Below, piece by piece: positions 23,266 through 30,762 of a stretch of 39,216 nt of DNA. The position numbers and the translations under genes are program-made. The notes under the pieces are model-generated. The model saw only the letters and a program-made list of their open reading frames with translations. It was not told where the DNA came from and did not search any database. Numbering within the stretch: the stretch's first letter is position 1; each line of letters begins with the position of its first letter. Source of the stretch: a virus; the IMG/VR virus record IMGVR_UViG_3300036832_001431, positions 1 to 39,216 of that record. One strand, given 5' to 3'.

Positions 23266-24369
23266 ATGTTCAATACTCAAGTCAGTCTCGCTACGCAGGT
23301 CAAAGGTCCCGGCACGGGCGGCGCCGCGCAGTATGTCCGGCAGTCGACGCTCGGCGGGCCGTTCACCGTCGGTACGATTCCCGTCGGCGACGTCGTCGGG
23401 TCTGTCGGCGGCAGCGGTACCGTCGGGACGCTGACGAAATGGGCGACCGCGAACACGCTGACGAATTCGCTCGTCAGCGAGGCGGGCGGAGTCATCGCGG
23501 TCGGCGGTGGGATGCAGTTCCAGACGGCGGCCGTCTATCCGGGTCCAGGTTCGGTTTATCGGAGCGCGAGCCTTGGGCTCGCGGCGATCGGCGTTGCGGG
23601 CTCATCGTATGACTTTGCGGTACTTGATCCGACTGGCAACTTTATTATTCTCTCCGTCCCGACGGGGACGAAAAACGTGGCGTTTAGCGGGAACGTGGCG
23701 GTCAGCGGCACACTGAGCGTGCCCGGCAATTCCGCGACGTTTGGCAGCAATGTAACCATCGCCGGGACGCTGAATGTGACCGGCAAAACAAGTCTGACCG
23801 GGCTGCAGTTGCTGACGGCGCCCTTTGCGGGGTCAGGTTCAGTCTATAGGGACACTAGCCTTGGGCTCGTGGCGATCAGCGCGACGGGCTCATCGTATGA
23901 CTTTACGGTAATGAATCCGGCCGGCGGCGCATTCGTTCTCACCGTCCCGACGGGGACGACAAACGTGGCGTTTGGCGGGAACGTGACGGTCAGCGGAATA
24001 CTGAGTCCGGCGTTGACACAGGCGATGTCGTGGGCGACACGCGCATCGGGCACGGTCTATCAGGCGGCCTCGGACGGCTTCTTCATGGGCTACGTGCTGA
24101 TCGGCGGGACCGCGAGCAGTTCGGCGCCGTCCTTTTTGGGGGAGGTTGATATTAAAACAGACGCGGCGAATCCGCCGACGACGATTCGGCAAAGTTGCTC
24201 GTTCAACGTCAGTCTCGGGAGTCCCGGCACGCTGTCGATGTCGTCGAATTACTACATTCCATTTTGTTGTCCAGTCAAGAAAGGCGAGTTCTATCTCGCG
24301 ACGCCGAGCGGCGGCGCGTCGACCTTGCAGTTTACCGGCTTCTGGGTACCGCTCGGGACCGCAGGATAA
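23266..24369 (+). CDS. Repetitive tail fibre / receptor-binding protein
   Basis: 367 aa. 'GSGTVGTLTKWATANTLTNS' near 50-70 is the 'G.....L.KW.....L.NS' fibre motif also seen ahead of S74-peptidase fibres. Two 57-residue repeats (about residues 95-151 and 191-247) share 'SLGL.AI...GSSYDF', 'VPTGT.NVAF.GNV.VSG', the pattern of beta-strand stacks in trimeric fibres. The C-terminus (about 255-367) is a separate beta domain with Cys-rich 'IPFCCPVKKGEFYLA', probably the tip. Base use is more AT-rich than in neighbours. Preceded by AGGAGAG. Confidence 0.65.
   Translation: MFNTQVSLATQVKGPGTGGAAQYVRQSTLGGPFTVGTIPVGDVVGSVGGSGTVGTLTKWATANTLTNSLVSEAGGVIAVGGGMQFQTAAVYPGPGSVYRSASLGLAAIGVAGSSYDFAVLDPTGNFIILSVPTGTKNVAFSGNVAVSGTLSVPGNSATFGSNVTIAGTLNVTGKTSLTGLQLLTAPFAGSGSVYRDTSLGLVAISATGSSYDFTVMNPAGGAFVLTVPTGTTNVAFGGNVTVSGILSPALTQAMSWATRASGTVYQAASDGFFMGYVLIGGTASSSAPSFLGEVDIKTDAANPPTTIRQSCSFNVSLGSPGTLSMSSNYYIPFCCPVKKGEFYLATPSGGASTLQFTGFWVPLGTAG
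23548..23718 (+). repeat. Direct repeat unit A in fibre gene
   Basis: 171 bp unit repeated with no indels 288 bp (96 codons) downstream. Long identical runs include CTTGGGCTCG, GGGCTCATCGTATGACTTT and CCGTCCCGACGGGGACGA. Similarity at the DNA level points to a recent internal duplication in the fibre shaft. Confidence 0.8.
23836..24006 (+). repeat. Direct repeat unit B in fibre gene
   Basis: Second copy of the unit at 23548-23718, in the same reading frame. Differences cluster in the middle ('LDPTGNFIIL' versus 'MNPAGGAFVL') while flanks are near identical. Confidence 0.8.
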
Positions 24370-24370
24370 A

Positions 24371-24376
24371 AAGGAG
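24371..24376 (+). promoter_or_regulatory. Ribosome binding site
   Basis: AAGGAG eight bases before ATG 24385 in a purine-rich leader between the fibre stop and the 110 aa gene. It fixes the start of that gene. Confidence 0.6.
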
Positions 24377-24384
24377 AAAGAGAC

Positions 24385-24717
24385 ATGCCCAACGATGCTC
24401 ACACGCAGCAACGCCTCGCGACCGACCAAACCTTCCAAGGCCGCGTGCGCGCCGCGATTGCGACCGTCGCGTTTCAGGTGCTCGAGGAGGACCCCGGCAC
24501 GCCGGCACATTCGCAGCGCGTTGGGTATGCACGCGGTGTCATCGGTAATCTTACGGGCGCCGCGCAGTCCGCGGCGTCCTGGCTCGTGGAGCGTCCAAAC
24601 CTGGTCGGCGCGACCACGTCGTATGACTTTCCCTCGGGCGCCGTCATCACGGCTGCGACGGATGCCGACCTTGAAAGCCAGATAATGACGGACTGGAACA
24701 TCCTGGCGGGCGTCTGA
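24385..24717 (+). CDS. Conserved small protein after the tail fibre
   Basis: 110 aa, helical. 'RLATDQTFQGRVRAAIATVA', 'GTPAHSQRVGYARGVIGNLT', then 'ITAATDADLESQIMTDWNIL' and 'AGV'. Proteins with this 'L..D..F..RV..A.....A' start and 'W..LAGV' end are common at the end of structural modules in many phages; no function is established. A fibre chaperone or tip component is possible. Confidence 0.6.
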   Translation: MPNDAHTQQRLATDQTFQGRVRAAIATVAFQVLEEDPGTPAHSQRVGYARGVIGNLTGAAQSAASWLVERPNLVGATTSYDFPSGAVITAATDADLESQIMTDWNILAGV

Positions 24718-24719
24718 CG

Positions 24720-25094
24720 ATGCGCCGCCTGCTGACGTTCACGCGTGACGACGACAAGAAATTCGATCTGCTGTACACCGGATTCCTGCTCGGCGGGAAT
24801 ACCGTCAATCAATCGAGCCGGCCGCCGCACGAACGAAAAAAGGAAGCCAAGATCCAGCGCGCGCTGAAGGCGGTATCCGAACCGATGCCCCCGACGGACG
24901 GGCAACCGGCCGACGACAACCGGCGACGCCTGCGGACCAGCGACGTCGGCGGCATCGAGGTCGCGCTCGAGCAGGACCAGCACGATCTGCTGCTCAAGTA
25001 CGTCGAGGCCTGCCCGTTCCTGACGCACGTCAGCGACCAGGTCGACGAACTACTCGACTGGCTCCACGCCGCGCCGCGTGACGAGGGTTCGTGA
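24720..25094 (+). CDS. Protein of unknown function
   Basis: 124 aa, two bases after the previous stop. Two parts are visible: a charged N-terminal half ('RRLLTFTRDDDKKFDLLYTG', then 'ERKKEAKIQRALKAVSEPMP') and a C-terminal helical part ('IEVALEQDQHDLLLKYVEAC', 'DQVDELLDWLHAAP'). Small helical proteins in this position are often of unknown function; I do not recognise this one. Confidence 0.5.
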   Translation: MRRLLTFTRDDDKKFDLLYTGFLLGGNTVNQSSRPPHERKKEAKIQRALKAVSEPMPPTDGQPADDNRRRLRTSDVGGIEVALEQDQHDLLLKYVEACPFLTHVSDQVDELLDWLHAAPRDEGS

Positions 25095-25097
25095 GCC

Positions 25098-25232
25098 GTG
25101 GCGATTGTCACCGGCGCGCACCTGGTCGAGTTCCTGGCGAGCGTGGCCTCGGCGTTGATTGCGCGAGGCCTTCGGGGCTGGTGGGTCAGGAGACAGGCTC
25201 GAGGCGACCGGACGCCGCCTCGAGCCGATTAG
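25098..25232 (+). CDS. Small, possibly membrane-associated protein
   Basis: 44 aa from GTG 25098, three bases after the previous stop, ending TAG 25230-25232 only ten bases before the convergent recombinase stop. Residues 2-23 ('AIVTGAHLVEFLASVASALI') are moderately hydrophobic and could be one membrane helix, followed by Arg/Trp-rich 'RGLRGWWVRRQARG'. This position at the end of the tail genes is where a lysis gene might lie, but the evidence is thin. Confidence 0.35.
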   Translation: MAIVTGAHLVEFLASVASALIARGLRGWWVRRQARGDRTPPRAD

Positions 25233-25242
25233 GTGGGACGAA

Positions 25243-26976
25243 TCAGGCCGCGAGGCCGGCGAACGGCACATCCCACAGTTCGCCGCATCCCGTGGAGGAT
25301 GCACCGACCTGCGGTATGGTTCCGCCGAAAATTGGCAGCAATTTCAATTTGCCGGCAAAGTGGAAGGCCCGGGTATCGCGCCGGGGAATCTTCGACCAGC
25401 GCCGATCACGGGGGCGCAGTGCCTCGACCGGGGCCGCCGGCGTAAACACAATCTTCCCCTCGAGCAGGCGCCGGAATAGGTCCCGGGTCGCCGCGACCGG
25501 GCCCTCGAGTTCGGCCGTGAAGGTCTCGAGCCGCTGCCGGATCAACCGCTGCAGGGTCGCACGATTCGGCAACGGGGCCAGGGGCGCCGCCCCGTCGGCC
25601 GCGGCCAGGTCGGCCCGGAGCTGGGCAACCGTGGCCTCGCTGTCCCGATAGGCCTGATGAATCTTCGGCAGGTTCCCGAGGTCAAGGATGGCCTGCGCGG
25701 CCCGGTCTCGCACCCGTTCGGCCCGCTCGAGGTCTGCCCGCAGACCCTTCGCGCCGGGGCCCTGGCGTCGGGTGTCGTACAGGGCGACCAACTTTTTCAG
25801 AATCCGGTCGGCATCGGGTGTCGCCTCGGCCAGGATGGCGCGCAGGATGGCCTGGTCCACAATCGGCACTTCGACGCGCGTGCCGTTGGTGCAGGCCGCC
25901 GGCCCTTTCCGATTGTAGGTGTCGCAGATGTACGTCATGCCCTGGTCTTTGCGAATGCCGGCCCGGGCCGCCATCGTGCCTCCGCAGACGCCGCACTGCC
26001 CGAAGTGGGTCAGGCGATAATTCGAGTTGCCATCGAGCAGCCGGCCGCCCTTCGGGCCTCCCATGCGGTCGGTGCGTCCCTGTCGATGGGCCGCGGCCGC
26101 TTTCCAGACTTCGACCGAGACGATGGCCGGCGTGTTGGACGGCGCGACAATCCACTCGCGCTCGGGGCGTCGGGTGAATTTGTAATCGCCGTCGGCATCT
26201 TTTTTCGTGGTGCGGCCGTAGACGACCGGGCCGCCGTAGTAGATCGGCCGTCGCAGCATGCTGACAACCGCGCCACGGGTCCAGGGGCCCTGCCGCACGG
26301 TGCGGAGGCCCTCGGCGTTCAATTCGTTCACGATGCGCGTGCCGCCGGCCCCGGCGGCCGCTCGAGCAAAGATGCGACGAACAATCGCGGCCTGGTCTTC
26401 GTTGATTTCCCGCACGACGAACGACGATTCCCCGACCATCTTCCGAACGTTGTCGTACCCGAAAATCGACCGGCCGACGACGTGCCCGGATTTGATTTTC
26501 TTCACGAGGGCCGTCCGGGTCCAGGTCGCAATCTGCCGGACGTACTCCCGATTCTTCGCGCCGTCGATGAACCCGACGACATCATCGCTGAACGTCCCGT
26601 GCTTGAACTGCCGGCCGTCCTGGTAGTACCAGATTTCCACGCCGGCCTGCGCCAGGCGCTTCAACTCTCCGAAGGAATGGTCCCCATCGCGCCGACTGAA
26701 TCGGGACGAATCCCGCATCGCGAGAATCCGGCGCGGCGTTCGGTCGGCCAGAATCCTCTCGATCAACCGCTGCCGATTCTTCAACCGGCTGGTCATCGTG
26801 CCGCTCACGGCATCGTCGGCAAACATTTGATCGGCCGCGGGTGCCGGCCAGTGTTTCTCTCGGATGAACCCGACGGCGTTCTCGGTCTGGAGGGCGACCG
26901 ATTTTTCATCTTCGGTCACGTTCCGCTGCAGGGTCGATTTGCGGGCGTAGGTGTAGGTCGTCGTGCCGGCCCTCAT
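25243..26976 (-). CDS. Large serine recombinase (integrase)
   Basis: 577 aa from ATG 26976, which overlaps the upstream stop (ATGA); a start at 27003 is possible but less coupled. The resolvase domain has catalytic Ser in 'YARKSTLQRN' (S14), 'DDAVSGTM' and 'RDSSRFSRRDGDHS' (88-101). A recombinase domain follows ('RIVNELNAEGLRT', 'MLRRPIYYGGPVVYGRT'), then a zinc ribbon (Cys 328, 331, 351, 362) and a coiled coil. The C-terminus closes with 'FAGLAA'. It cuts and joins attP and attB, integrating the phage. The gene is convergent with the tail operon. Confidence 0.93.
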   Translation of the reverse strand: MRAGTTTYTYARKSTLQRNVTEDEKSVALQTENAVGFIREKHWPAPAADQMFADDAVSGTMTSRLKNRQRLIERILADRTPRRILAMRDSSRFSRRDGDHSFGELKRLAQAGVEIWYYQDGRQFKHGTFSDDVVGFIDGAKNREYVRQIATWTRTALVKKIKSGHVVGRSIFGYDNVRKMVGESSFVVREINEDQAAIVRRIFARAAAGAGGTRIVNELNAEGLRTVRQGPWTRGAVVSMLRRPIYYGGPVVYGRTTKKDADGDYKFTRRPEREWIVAPSNTPAIVSVEVWKAAAAHRQGRTDRMGGPKGGRLLDGNSNYRLTHFGQCGVCGGTMAARAGIRKDQGMTYICDTYNRKGPAACTNGTRVEVPIVDQAILRAILAEATPDADRILKKLVALYDTRRQGPGAKGLRADLERAERVRDRAAQAILDLGNLPKIHQAYRDSEATVAQLRADLAAADGAAPLAPLPNRATLQRLIRQRLETFTAELEGPVAATRDLFRRLLEGKIVFTPAAPVEALRPRDRRWSKIPRRDTRAFHFAGKLKLLPIFGGTIPQVGASSTGCGELWDVPFAGLAA

Positions 26977-27242
26977 TTGCTGCCGTCCTTCACCCTCGCC
27001 CATCGGGCCCGAGCGGCTCGAGACATCTTCGCGCGGACGGCCTTCGAGATGGGGGCCCGCGGCGGCCGCGGCCGGGCGACCCGTTCGACGGCGAGAGGTT
27101 GCTGCAGTTCGCGCGCGAGCCGTTCGGGTGTCAGGGGCCCGAGATGCAACTCGGCCAGGATATCGGGGAAGGTCGCCACGGCCCGCCGGACCTCGGCGGC
27201 CGCGCCGGCGCGTGCATAGCGCCGAAATTCAGAGTCAGTCAT
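26973..27242 (-). CDS. Small basic protein upstream of the recombinase
   Basis: 89 aa. N-terminal helices ('DSEFRRYARAGAAAEVRRAV', 'ILAELHLGPLTPERLARELQ') lead to a basic C-terminus ('ISKAVRAKMSRAARARWARV') of the 'KMS.AARARWA' type found in small phage regulators. It is coupled by ATGA to the recombinase. A DNA-binding partner such as a directionality factor is possible, but nothing proves it. Confidence 0.55.
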   Translation of the reverse strand: MTDSEFRRYARAGAAAEVRRAVATFPDILAELHLGPLTPERLARELQQPLAVERVARPRPPRAPISKAVRAKMSRAARARWARVKDGSK

Positions 27243-27362
27243 ACCAGGATGGTCCTTTACACAGAGGCCGCCGTAAGCAGGCCCGGGCGGCGTAGGGGCC
27301 GATTCCTAGGATACCGCGGACGGTGTATTACTCGGGGTATTACTCCCGACTTACCGGAGCGG
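27243..27362. promoter_or_regulatory. Recombinase upstream region: CCTAGG palindrome, direct repeats, possible att site
   Basis: 120 bp without a gene. It contains ATTCCTAGGAT (27302-27312), like the operator at 5990-6001, and two GTATTACTC repeats (27325-27333 and 27337-27345). A GCCGCC...GGCGGC hairpin can form near 27268-27293. On the reverse strand TATCCT overlaps the palindrome as a possible -10, but no good -35 is at 17 bp. Serine integrase attP sites often flank the gene; no integration boundary is visible here. Confidence 0.45.
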
Positions 27363-27650
27363 TCAGATTGTGAGACGGAACACGCGCCGCCGAGAAGGTC
27401 TGCGCGAGGCGGCTGCCGGCATCTTAAGCATCCGGCCCGGTGTGCGCGCCGAGGCGAGAGCATACTGGAGGAGCGCGTCCCCCGAGAGGTCAAGGGGCAG
27501 ACCGTCCGCGATGGCCGCGAGGATGTCGCGCACGGCCGACGCGACAATCGGCTCCGCGAGTTCGATGCGACTGAAGGCCTCGGTAACATCGAGCGACATC
27601 TTCGACGGTGACGGACGCCTGACGATAGAGAAACGAGCGACGGCACTCAT
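27363..27650 (-). CDS. Protein of unknown function between repressor and recombinase
   Basis: 95 aa from ATG 27650; on this strand GGGAGGA lies about 11 bases upstream, and a longer frame to 27689 is less likely. 'MSLDVTEAFSRIELAEPIVA', 'SAVRDILAAIADGLPLDLSG' form helices; the C-terminus is basic ('ASRRPSRRRVFRLTI'). Nothing recognisable. It could be a small regulator. About 140 bp of non-coding sequence separates it from the repressor stop (27651-27790), in which I see no clear promoter or terminator. Confidence 0.5.
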   Translation of the reverse strand: MSAVARFSIVRRPSPSKMSLDVTEAFSRIELAEPIVASAVRDILAAIADGLPLDLSGDALLQYALASARTPGRMLKMPAAASRRPSRRRVFRLTI

Positions 27651-27790
27651 AGGATTGTCGGTCCTCCCTTCCTCCGAGCGGCGCGGCATTCATCTCGCTG
27701 TCACCTTAGCAGAGTAAACAGACGGATGGATCTGTAAATTTGGGCAGGCGGAAATACCCAACCGGGGGGCCTGTCAGTTTTGCGAGGCCG

Positions 27791-28336
27791 TCATCGTGTG
27801 CGGCGACGACGCACGGGCAGCTCGACCGGGGCCGCGGGTGCGGGTGTCGAGGGAAGGACCTTCCCAACCGTCGCCGCCGTGGTCGCCCGCATCACGACCA
27901 GGAGGGCCATCTCGAGCAAGGTGTCGTCGTGCATCGTCGCGAGGCCGTGCATGATTTGTCCAATCGTGCGGCGCGTCGATTCACGCAGCGGTGTCGAGAG
28001 GAGGGTGCGCACGGCCAGCTTCACATCGAGGACGGCGTGATGAAACTGCTGTGCGAATTCCAGGTCTTCGGCGTTGAGGTACGCGGTCCGTTCCTCGAGT
28101 GTGGCCTGGCGCAATTCCTCGAGCGTCTTGCCGAGCGCGCGCGCGACTTTCTCGATGTTCTCGGGCCGCACGTCTCGACCGTCCCCGAGTTCAATCAATC
28201 GAACGGTCCCGAGAGCCACGCCGGCCCGTTTGGCCACGGCGCGCTGTTTCAGGTGCTGCTCGAGTCGGAGGAGGCGAAGTCGGTGCCCGACTCGCTGCCG
28301 TTCTGCATCGGATAATTTTTTCGGTTGCGTGACCAA
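27791..28336 (-). CDS. CI/Cro-type HTH repressor
   Basis: 181 aa. Residues about 17-75 are an XRE HTH ('GHRLRLLRLEQHLKQRAVAK', 'RAGVALGTVRLIELGDG', 'ENIEKVARALGKTLEEL'). The rest is helical ('DLEFAQQFHHAVLDVKLAVR', 'IGQIMHGLATMHDD') with a Pro/Arg tail. No LexA-type peptidase Ser/Lys is seen, so induction would not be by self-cleavage. The start is TTG 28336, with an in-frame TAG upstream and no ATG nearby, which implies low output. It diverges from the early operon across the operators at 28391-28460, as a lysogeny repressor would. Confidence 0.78.
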   Translation of the reverse strand: MVTQPKKLSDAERQRVGHRLRLLRLEQHLKQRAVAKRAGVALGTVRLIELGDGRDVRPENIEKVARALGKTLEELRQATLEERTAYLNAEDLEFAQQFHHAVLDVKLAVRTLLSTPLRESTRRTIGQIMHGLATMHDDTLLEMALLVVMRATTAATVGKVLPSTPAPAAPVELPVRRRRTR

Positions 28337-28376
28337 GGCCCCTCTAGAGAAACGGGTTACGGCCTAAACCCGATTG

Positions 28377-28382
28377 AGTCAA
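28377..28382 (-). promoter_or_regulatory. Possible -35 box of the repressor promoter
   Basis: TTGACT on the reverse strand, 41 bases before the repressor start. A 17 bp spacer leads to TAACCC (28359-28354), a poor -10. If real, it is a weak promoter, consistent with the TTG start. It lies just beyond the operator at 28391. Confidence 0.3.
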
Positions 28383-28390
28383 ATACATAT

Positions 28391-28410
28391 GTTTTGCGTC
28401 TATGCAAAAC
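28391..28410. promoter_or_regulatory. Operator O1: GTTTTGC-N6-GCAAAAC inverted repeat
   Basis: Perfect seven-base arms around a six-base spacer (GTCTAT), in the 147 bp gap between divergent HTH genes. HTH dimers of the CI/Cro type bind such sites. The site lies between the two start sites and could control both directions. Confidence 0.7.
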
Positions 28411-28438
28411 GGGTCCGCGGGAAATTTACACCGACCCC

Positions 28439-28466
28439 TTGCACTTTGCAAATAGATGCGTATGAT
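28439..28466 (+). promoter_or_regulatory. Early promoter with overlapping operator O2
   Basis: TTGCAC (28439-28444), 16 bp, then TATGAT (28461-28466), which matches five of six -10 bases. The spacer holds TTTGCAAA (28445-28452) and ATAGATGCG. The latter resembles the reverse strand of O1 (ATAGACGC), so the same regulator probably binds both. The start codon at 28484 would lie close to the transcription start, giving a very short leader. Confidence 0.55.
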
Positions 28467-28483
28467 CCGCGAGTTGGTCCTGA

Positions 28484-28765
28484 ATGGCACGTCCCACTGG
28501 CTTTCTGAGGCAACGGTTGAATCGGAGGCGCAAGAGCGCGCTCCGCACCCGGCGCACGGCCGAGAAGCGCACCCTCGAGCAGGTTGCGGTCGAGGCCGGC
28601 GTCGATATCGCGACGATTGATCGGCTCGAGCTCGACCCGGTCAAGTACCTGAACTCGAATTACGCCACGGTCGTCAGCGTGGCGCGGGCGATGGGCTGCT
28701 CCAATCCTCTCGACCTGTTCCCGGTGCCCGAAGTGAAACGGACATCAACCGAACCACGCGTCTGA
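28484..28765 (+). CDS. Cro-like HTH protein, first early gene
   Basis: 93 aa. A basic N-terminus ('GFLRQRLNRRRKSALRTRR') leads to an XRE-like HTH ('TLEQVAVEAGVDIATIDRLE', 'NYATVVSVARAMGCSNPLDL'). It diverges from the repressor and heads the early operon, so a Cro-type role is likely. No strong ribosome site is visible; the transcript may be nearly leaderless. A zinc-ribbon gene follows after 19 bp. Confidence 0.72.
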   Translation: MARPTGFLRQRLNRRRKSALRTRRTAEKRTLEQVAVEAGVDIATIDRLELDPVKYLNSNYATVVSVARAMGCSNPLDLFPVPEVKRTSTEPRV

Positions 28766-28784
28766 AATTCTTCGAGGTCATCCC

Positions 28785-29144
28785 ATGCCTGCTCCCTGGT
28801 CTGACCAACGCCGCGCATTGCGGGAATCGGCGTTCCGACACGGCCTCCGGGTCCGCGTGCAGGGCCGGCGCGGCATCCTCCTGCACTGCCAGAAGCGCGA
28901 CGGGTCGATGTACTGGCGCATTCATCTGGTCGGCACGACCGAGTGGGTGTGGCCGGATCACTTCGTGGTCGATGGCGACGGCGACGAAGTCGGGAAGGCG
29001 TGCGGCCGGTGTGACCTGCCGTTCCTTCGGCGGGCCGGCAGCGGCGAGCTCCTCTGCCAGGCCTGCGACTTTGAACAGTTCGGTCCGCGTACCGGGCGCG
29101 ATGTCCCGAATCGGCCGAGCACCTATCACCAACGTCGGAGGTAA
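28785..29144 (+). CDS. Zinc-ribbon protein
   Basis: 119 aa. A basic N-terminal part ('RRALRESAFRHGLRVRVQG') leads to a beta stretch ('YWRIHLVGTTEWVWPDHFVV') and a C4 zinc ribbon ('CGRCDLPF...LLCQACDFEQ'). It may bind nucleic acid. GAGGT precedes ATG 28785. No named family. Possible early regulator or recombination accessory protein. Confidence 0.55.
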   Translation: MPAPWSDQRRALRESAFRHGLRVRVQGRRGILLHCQKRDGSMYWRIHLVGTTEWVWPDHFVVDGDGDEVGKACGRCDLPFLRRAGSGELLCQACDFEQFGPRTGRDVPNRPSTYHQRRR

Positions 29145-29152
29145 ATCCTGCT

Positions 29153-30079
29153 ATGCCCACCGAACACGCCGACCAGCTGCGACCCGACGACGACGACGAC
29201 GACACGATCGACGTGCCCTCCTCCTCGAGTGATGCGCGCCTGATCCGGATTCACGAACCGAGCGACCTGGTCCAACTCTCGGCGCATAAAGGGGAGGCCG
29301 AGGAATTCATCAAGGCGCGCGTGCTGATTCTCCAGACGCTCCGACGGGCGTCGATTCGGGCGACGAACCCGGAGAACTGGCTACTGTTCCGCACGCGCGA
29401 GGGCCTCGAGTACGCGTACCTGCAGGACGCCGGGGCCGACATCGTCCGGCCCCTCTGGGGCATTCGGATTTACAACCTCAGCCCGATGCAGAAAGTCGTC
29501 GGCGAAGACCCGCGCGATTTCATGTACCTGATCACCGGCGACGGCGAGTGCACGCTGACCCACGAAATCGTGGAACAGATGGAAGGCGGCCGGTCGAGTG
29601 GCGAGGACTTCTGCAAGGACAAGCACGGCGCGGCGCTCGAGATGGCCGTGCGGAAGGCGGCCCGCGCGAATCTCGATGGCGGCATCACGCGTGAGCTCGC
29701 GGCCCTGAAAAATGTCCCGAAGCAGGAACTCGAGGAGGCCTGGACCGGGACCTCGAAGACAACCGACCGCTGCCCGAGGGGCCGCGGGTACGGGTCGCAG
29801 ACCGAACGCCTGACCGGGCGCCAGGAGAAGGCCCCGACGGTGACGCCGCCGCTCTGCCCGCACTGTCAAACGCCAGGCGTCTATCGCGGCCCGAAGGACG
29901 GCAAGGGCGGCCTGTACTACTGCCCGAAGTTCAAAGCCCACGAAGATAAAAAGTGGTTTGTCGATGCGACGGAGTGGGAGAAGGCGCAGACCACGAAGGC
30001 CGCCGCGATGTCGCCGGGGACGACGAAGACCGCGAAGACCGAGCAGCAGCCGCCGCCCGTGGGCGAGGTCTTCAAGTGA
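29153..30079 (+). CDS. Possible single-strand annealing or recombination protein
   Basis: 308 aa with GGAGGT ten bases before ATG 29153. An acidic start (six Asp in a row) leads to 'LILQTLRRASIRATNPENWL' and 'EYAYLQDAGADIVRPLWGIR', then 'MAVRKAARANLDGGITREL' and 'CPRGRGYGSQTERL'. The C-terminus has a zinc-ribbon-like 'CPHCQTPGVYRG...GLYYC' followed by a Lys/Glu-rich tail. I recognise this as a conserved phage protein usually found beside a RecB-like nuclease. Pairing with the nuclease at 30759 suggests an annealing role, which is inference. Confidence 0.5.
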   Translation: MPTEHADQLRPDDDDDDTIDVPSSSSDARLIRIHEPSDLVQLSAHKGEAEEFIKARVLILQTLRRASIRATNPENWLLFRTREGLEYAYLQDAGADIVRPLWGIRIYNLSPMQKVVGEDPRDFMYLITGDGECTLTHEIVEQMEGGRSSGEDFCKDKHGAALEMAVRKAARANLDGGITRELAALKNVPKQELEEAWTGTSKTTDRCPRGRGYGSQTERLTGRQEKAPTVTPPLCPHCQTPGVYRGPKDGKGGLYYCPKFKAHEDKKWFVDATEWEKAQTTKAAAMSPGTTKTAKTEQQPPPVGEVFK

Positions 30080-30762
30080 ATCTCGCGCGCGGCGTCACCC
30101 TGTTCGACGACACCGACCGCGCCCCTGATCTCTCTTTGACCGGCAGCGCGACCTTGCCCGGAGGCGCGCGGCTGACGTTCCGTGAGTATCTGCCGGCCCG
30201 TACCTGTCCGCAGTGCCGGCGCGTGCGGCCCGCGGCCGAGTACGTGAAGACCTGGGTGCCGGTGTCCGGTAAACGCGTGCTGCTCTTCGGCCTGACGTGC
30301 GTCCGGTGTGACCCGCCCACGAAGCCGTTTCGAGAATTCCAGGGCATGCGCGTCCGGACCTCGTACGTCGATGACACCGGGCATCTCGTCGGCTGGCATC
30401 AACGGGACGCCCGCGGCCGGTTCGGAAAAGTCCAACCGCTCGAGACGATGACCTTCCGGTGCGACCGCGGCCTCTGGTCGCCGCAGCCGAAGATTGATCG
30501 GCACGCGAATCCGCATCGGCCGCGCTTCGAGAAACCCCACGCCGGCGACATTCGCGACCCGCGGCGCACGTTCACGATGGTCGAGACCGGGGCCGCGCTC
30601 GACCGTCAGCACCGTCGGTGCGCGTACTGTGACCTCGAGTTTCTCGGCGGCGACTCCATCGAAGGCGACCATCGCATTGCGTGGGCCCGGGGCGGCCCGA
30701 CGAACAGCGAGAACTGCCAGGCCGTACACGCCCGGTGCAATGCGGAGAAGGGGCACCGATGA
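30076..30762 (+). CDS. HNH endonuclease
   Basis: 228 aa from GTG 30076 (GTGA overlap). The N-terminal half has two CxxC pairs ('CPQCRRVRPA', 'LTCVRCDPP'), a zinc module. The C-terminal HNH core is 'CAYCDLEFLGGDS', 'IEGDHRIAWARGGPTNSENC' and 'AVHARCNAEKG', with the DH-N-(C/H) residues in place. It may be a homing-type or debranching nuclease. It sits between the putative annealing protein and the nuclease and is coupled to both, so it is not a free-standing insertion. Confidence 0.85.
   Translation: MNLARGVTLFDDTDRAPDLSLTGSATLPGGARLTFREYLPARTCPQCRRVRPAAEYVKTWVPVSGKRVLLFGLTCVRCDPPTKPFREFQGMRVRTSYVDDTGHLVGWHQRDARGRFGKVQPLETMTFRCDRGLWSPQPKIDRHANPHRPRFEKPHAGDIRDPRRTFTMVETGAALDRQHRRCAYCDLEFLGGDSIEGDHRIAWARGGPTNSENCQAVHARCNAEKGHR

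Noticed and set aside
21380-23434. 684-codon forward frame in the fibre region
   Set aside because: Arg/Gly-rich and out of frame with the lectin-like fibre gene.
23266-24369. Diversity-generating retroelement target in the fibre
   Set aside because: No reverse transcriptase or template repeat in the window; the repeats are ordinary shaft duplication.
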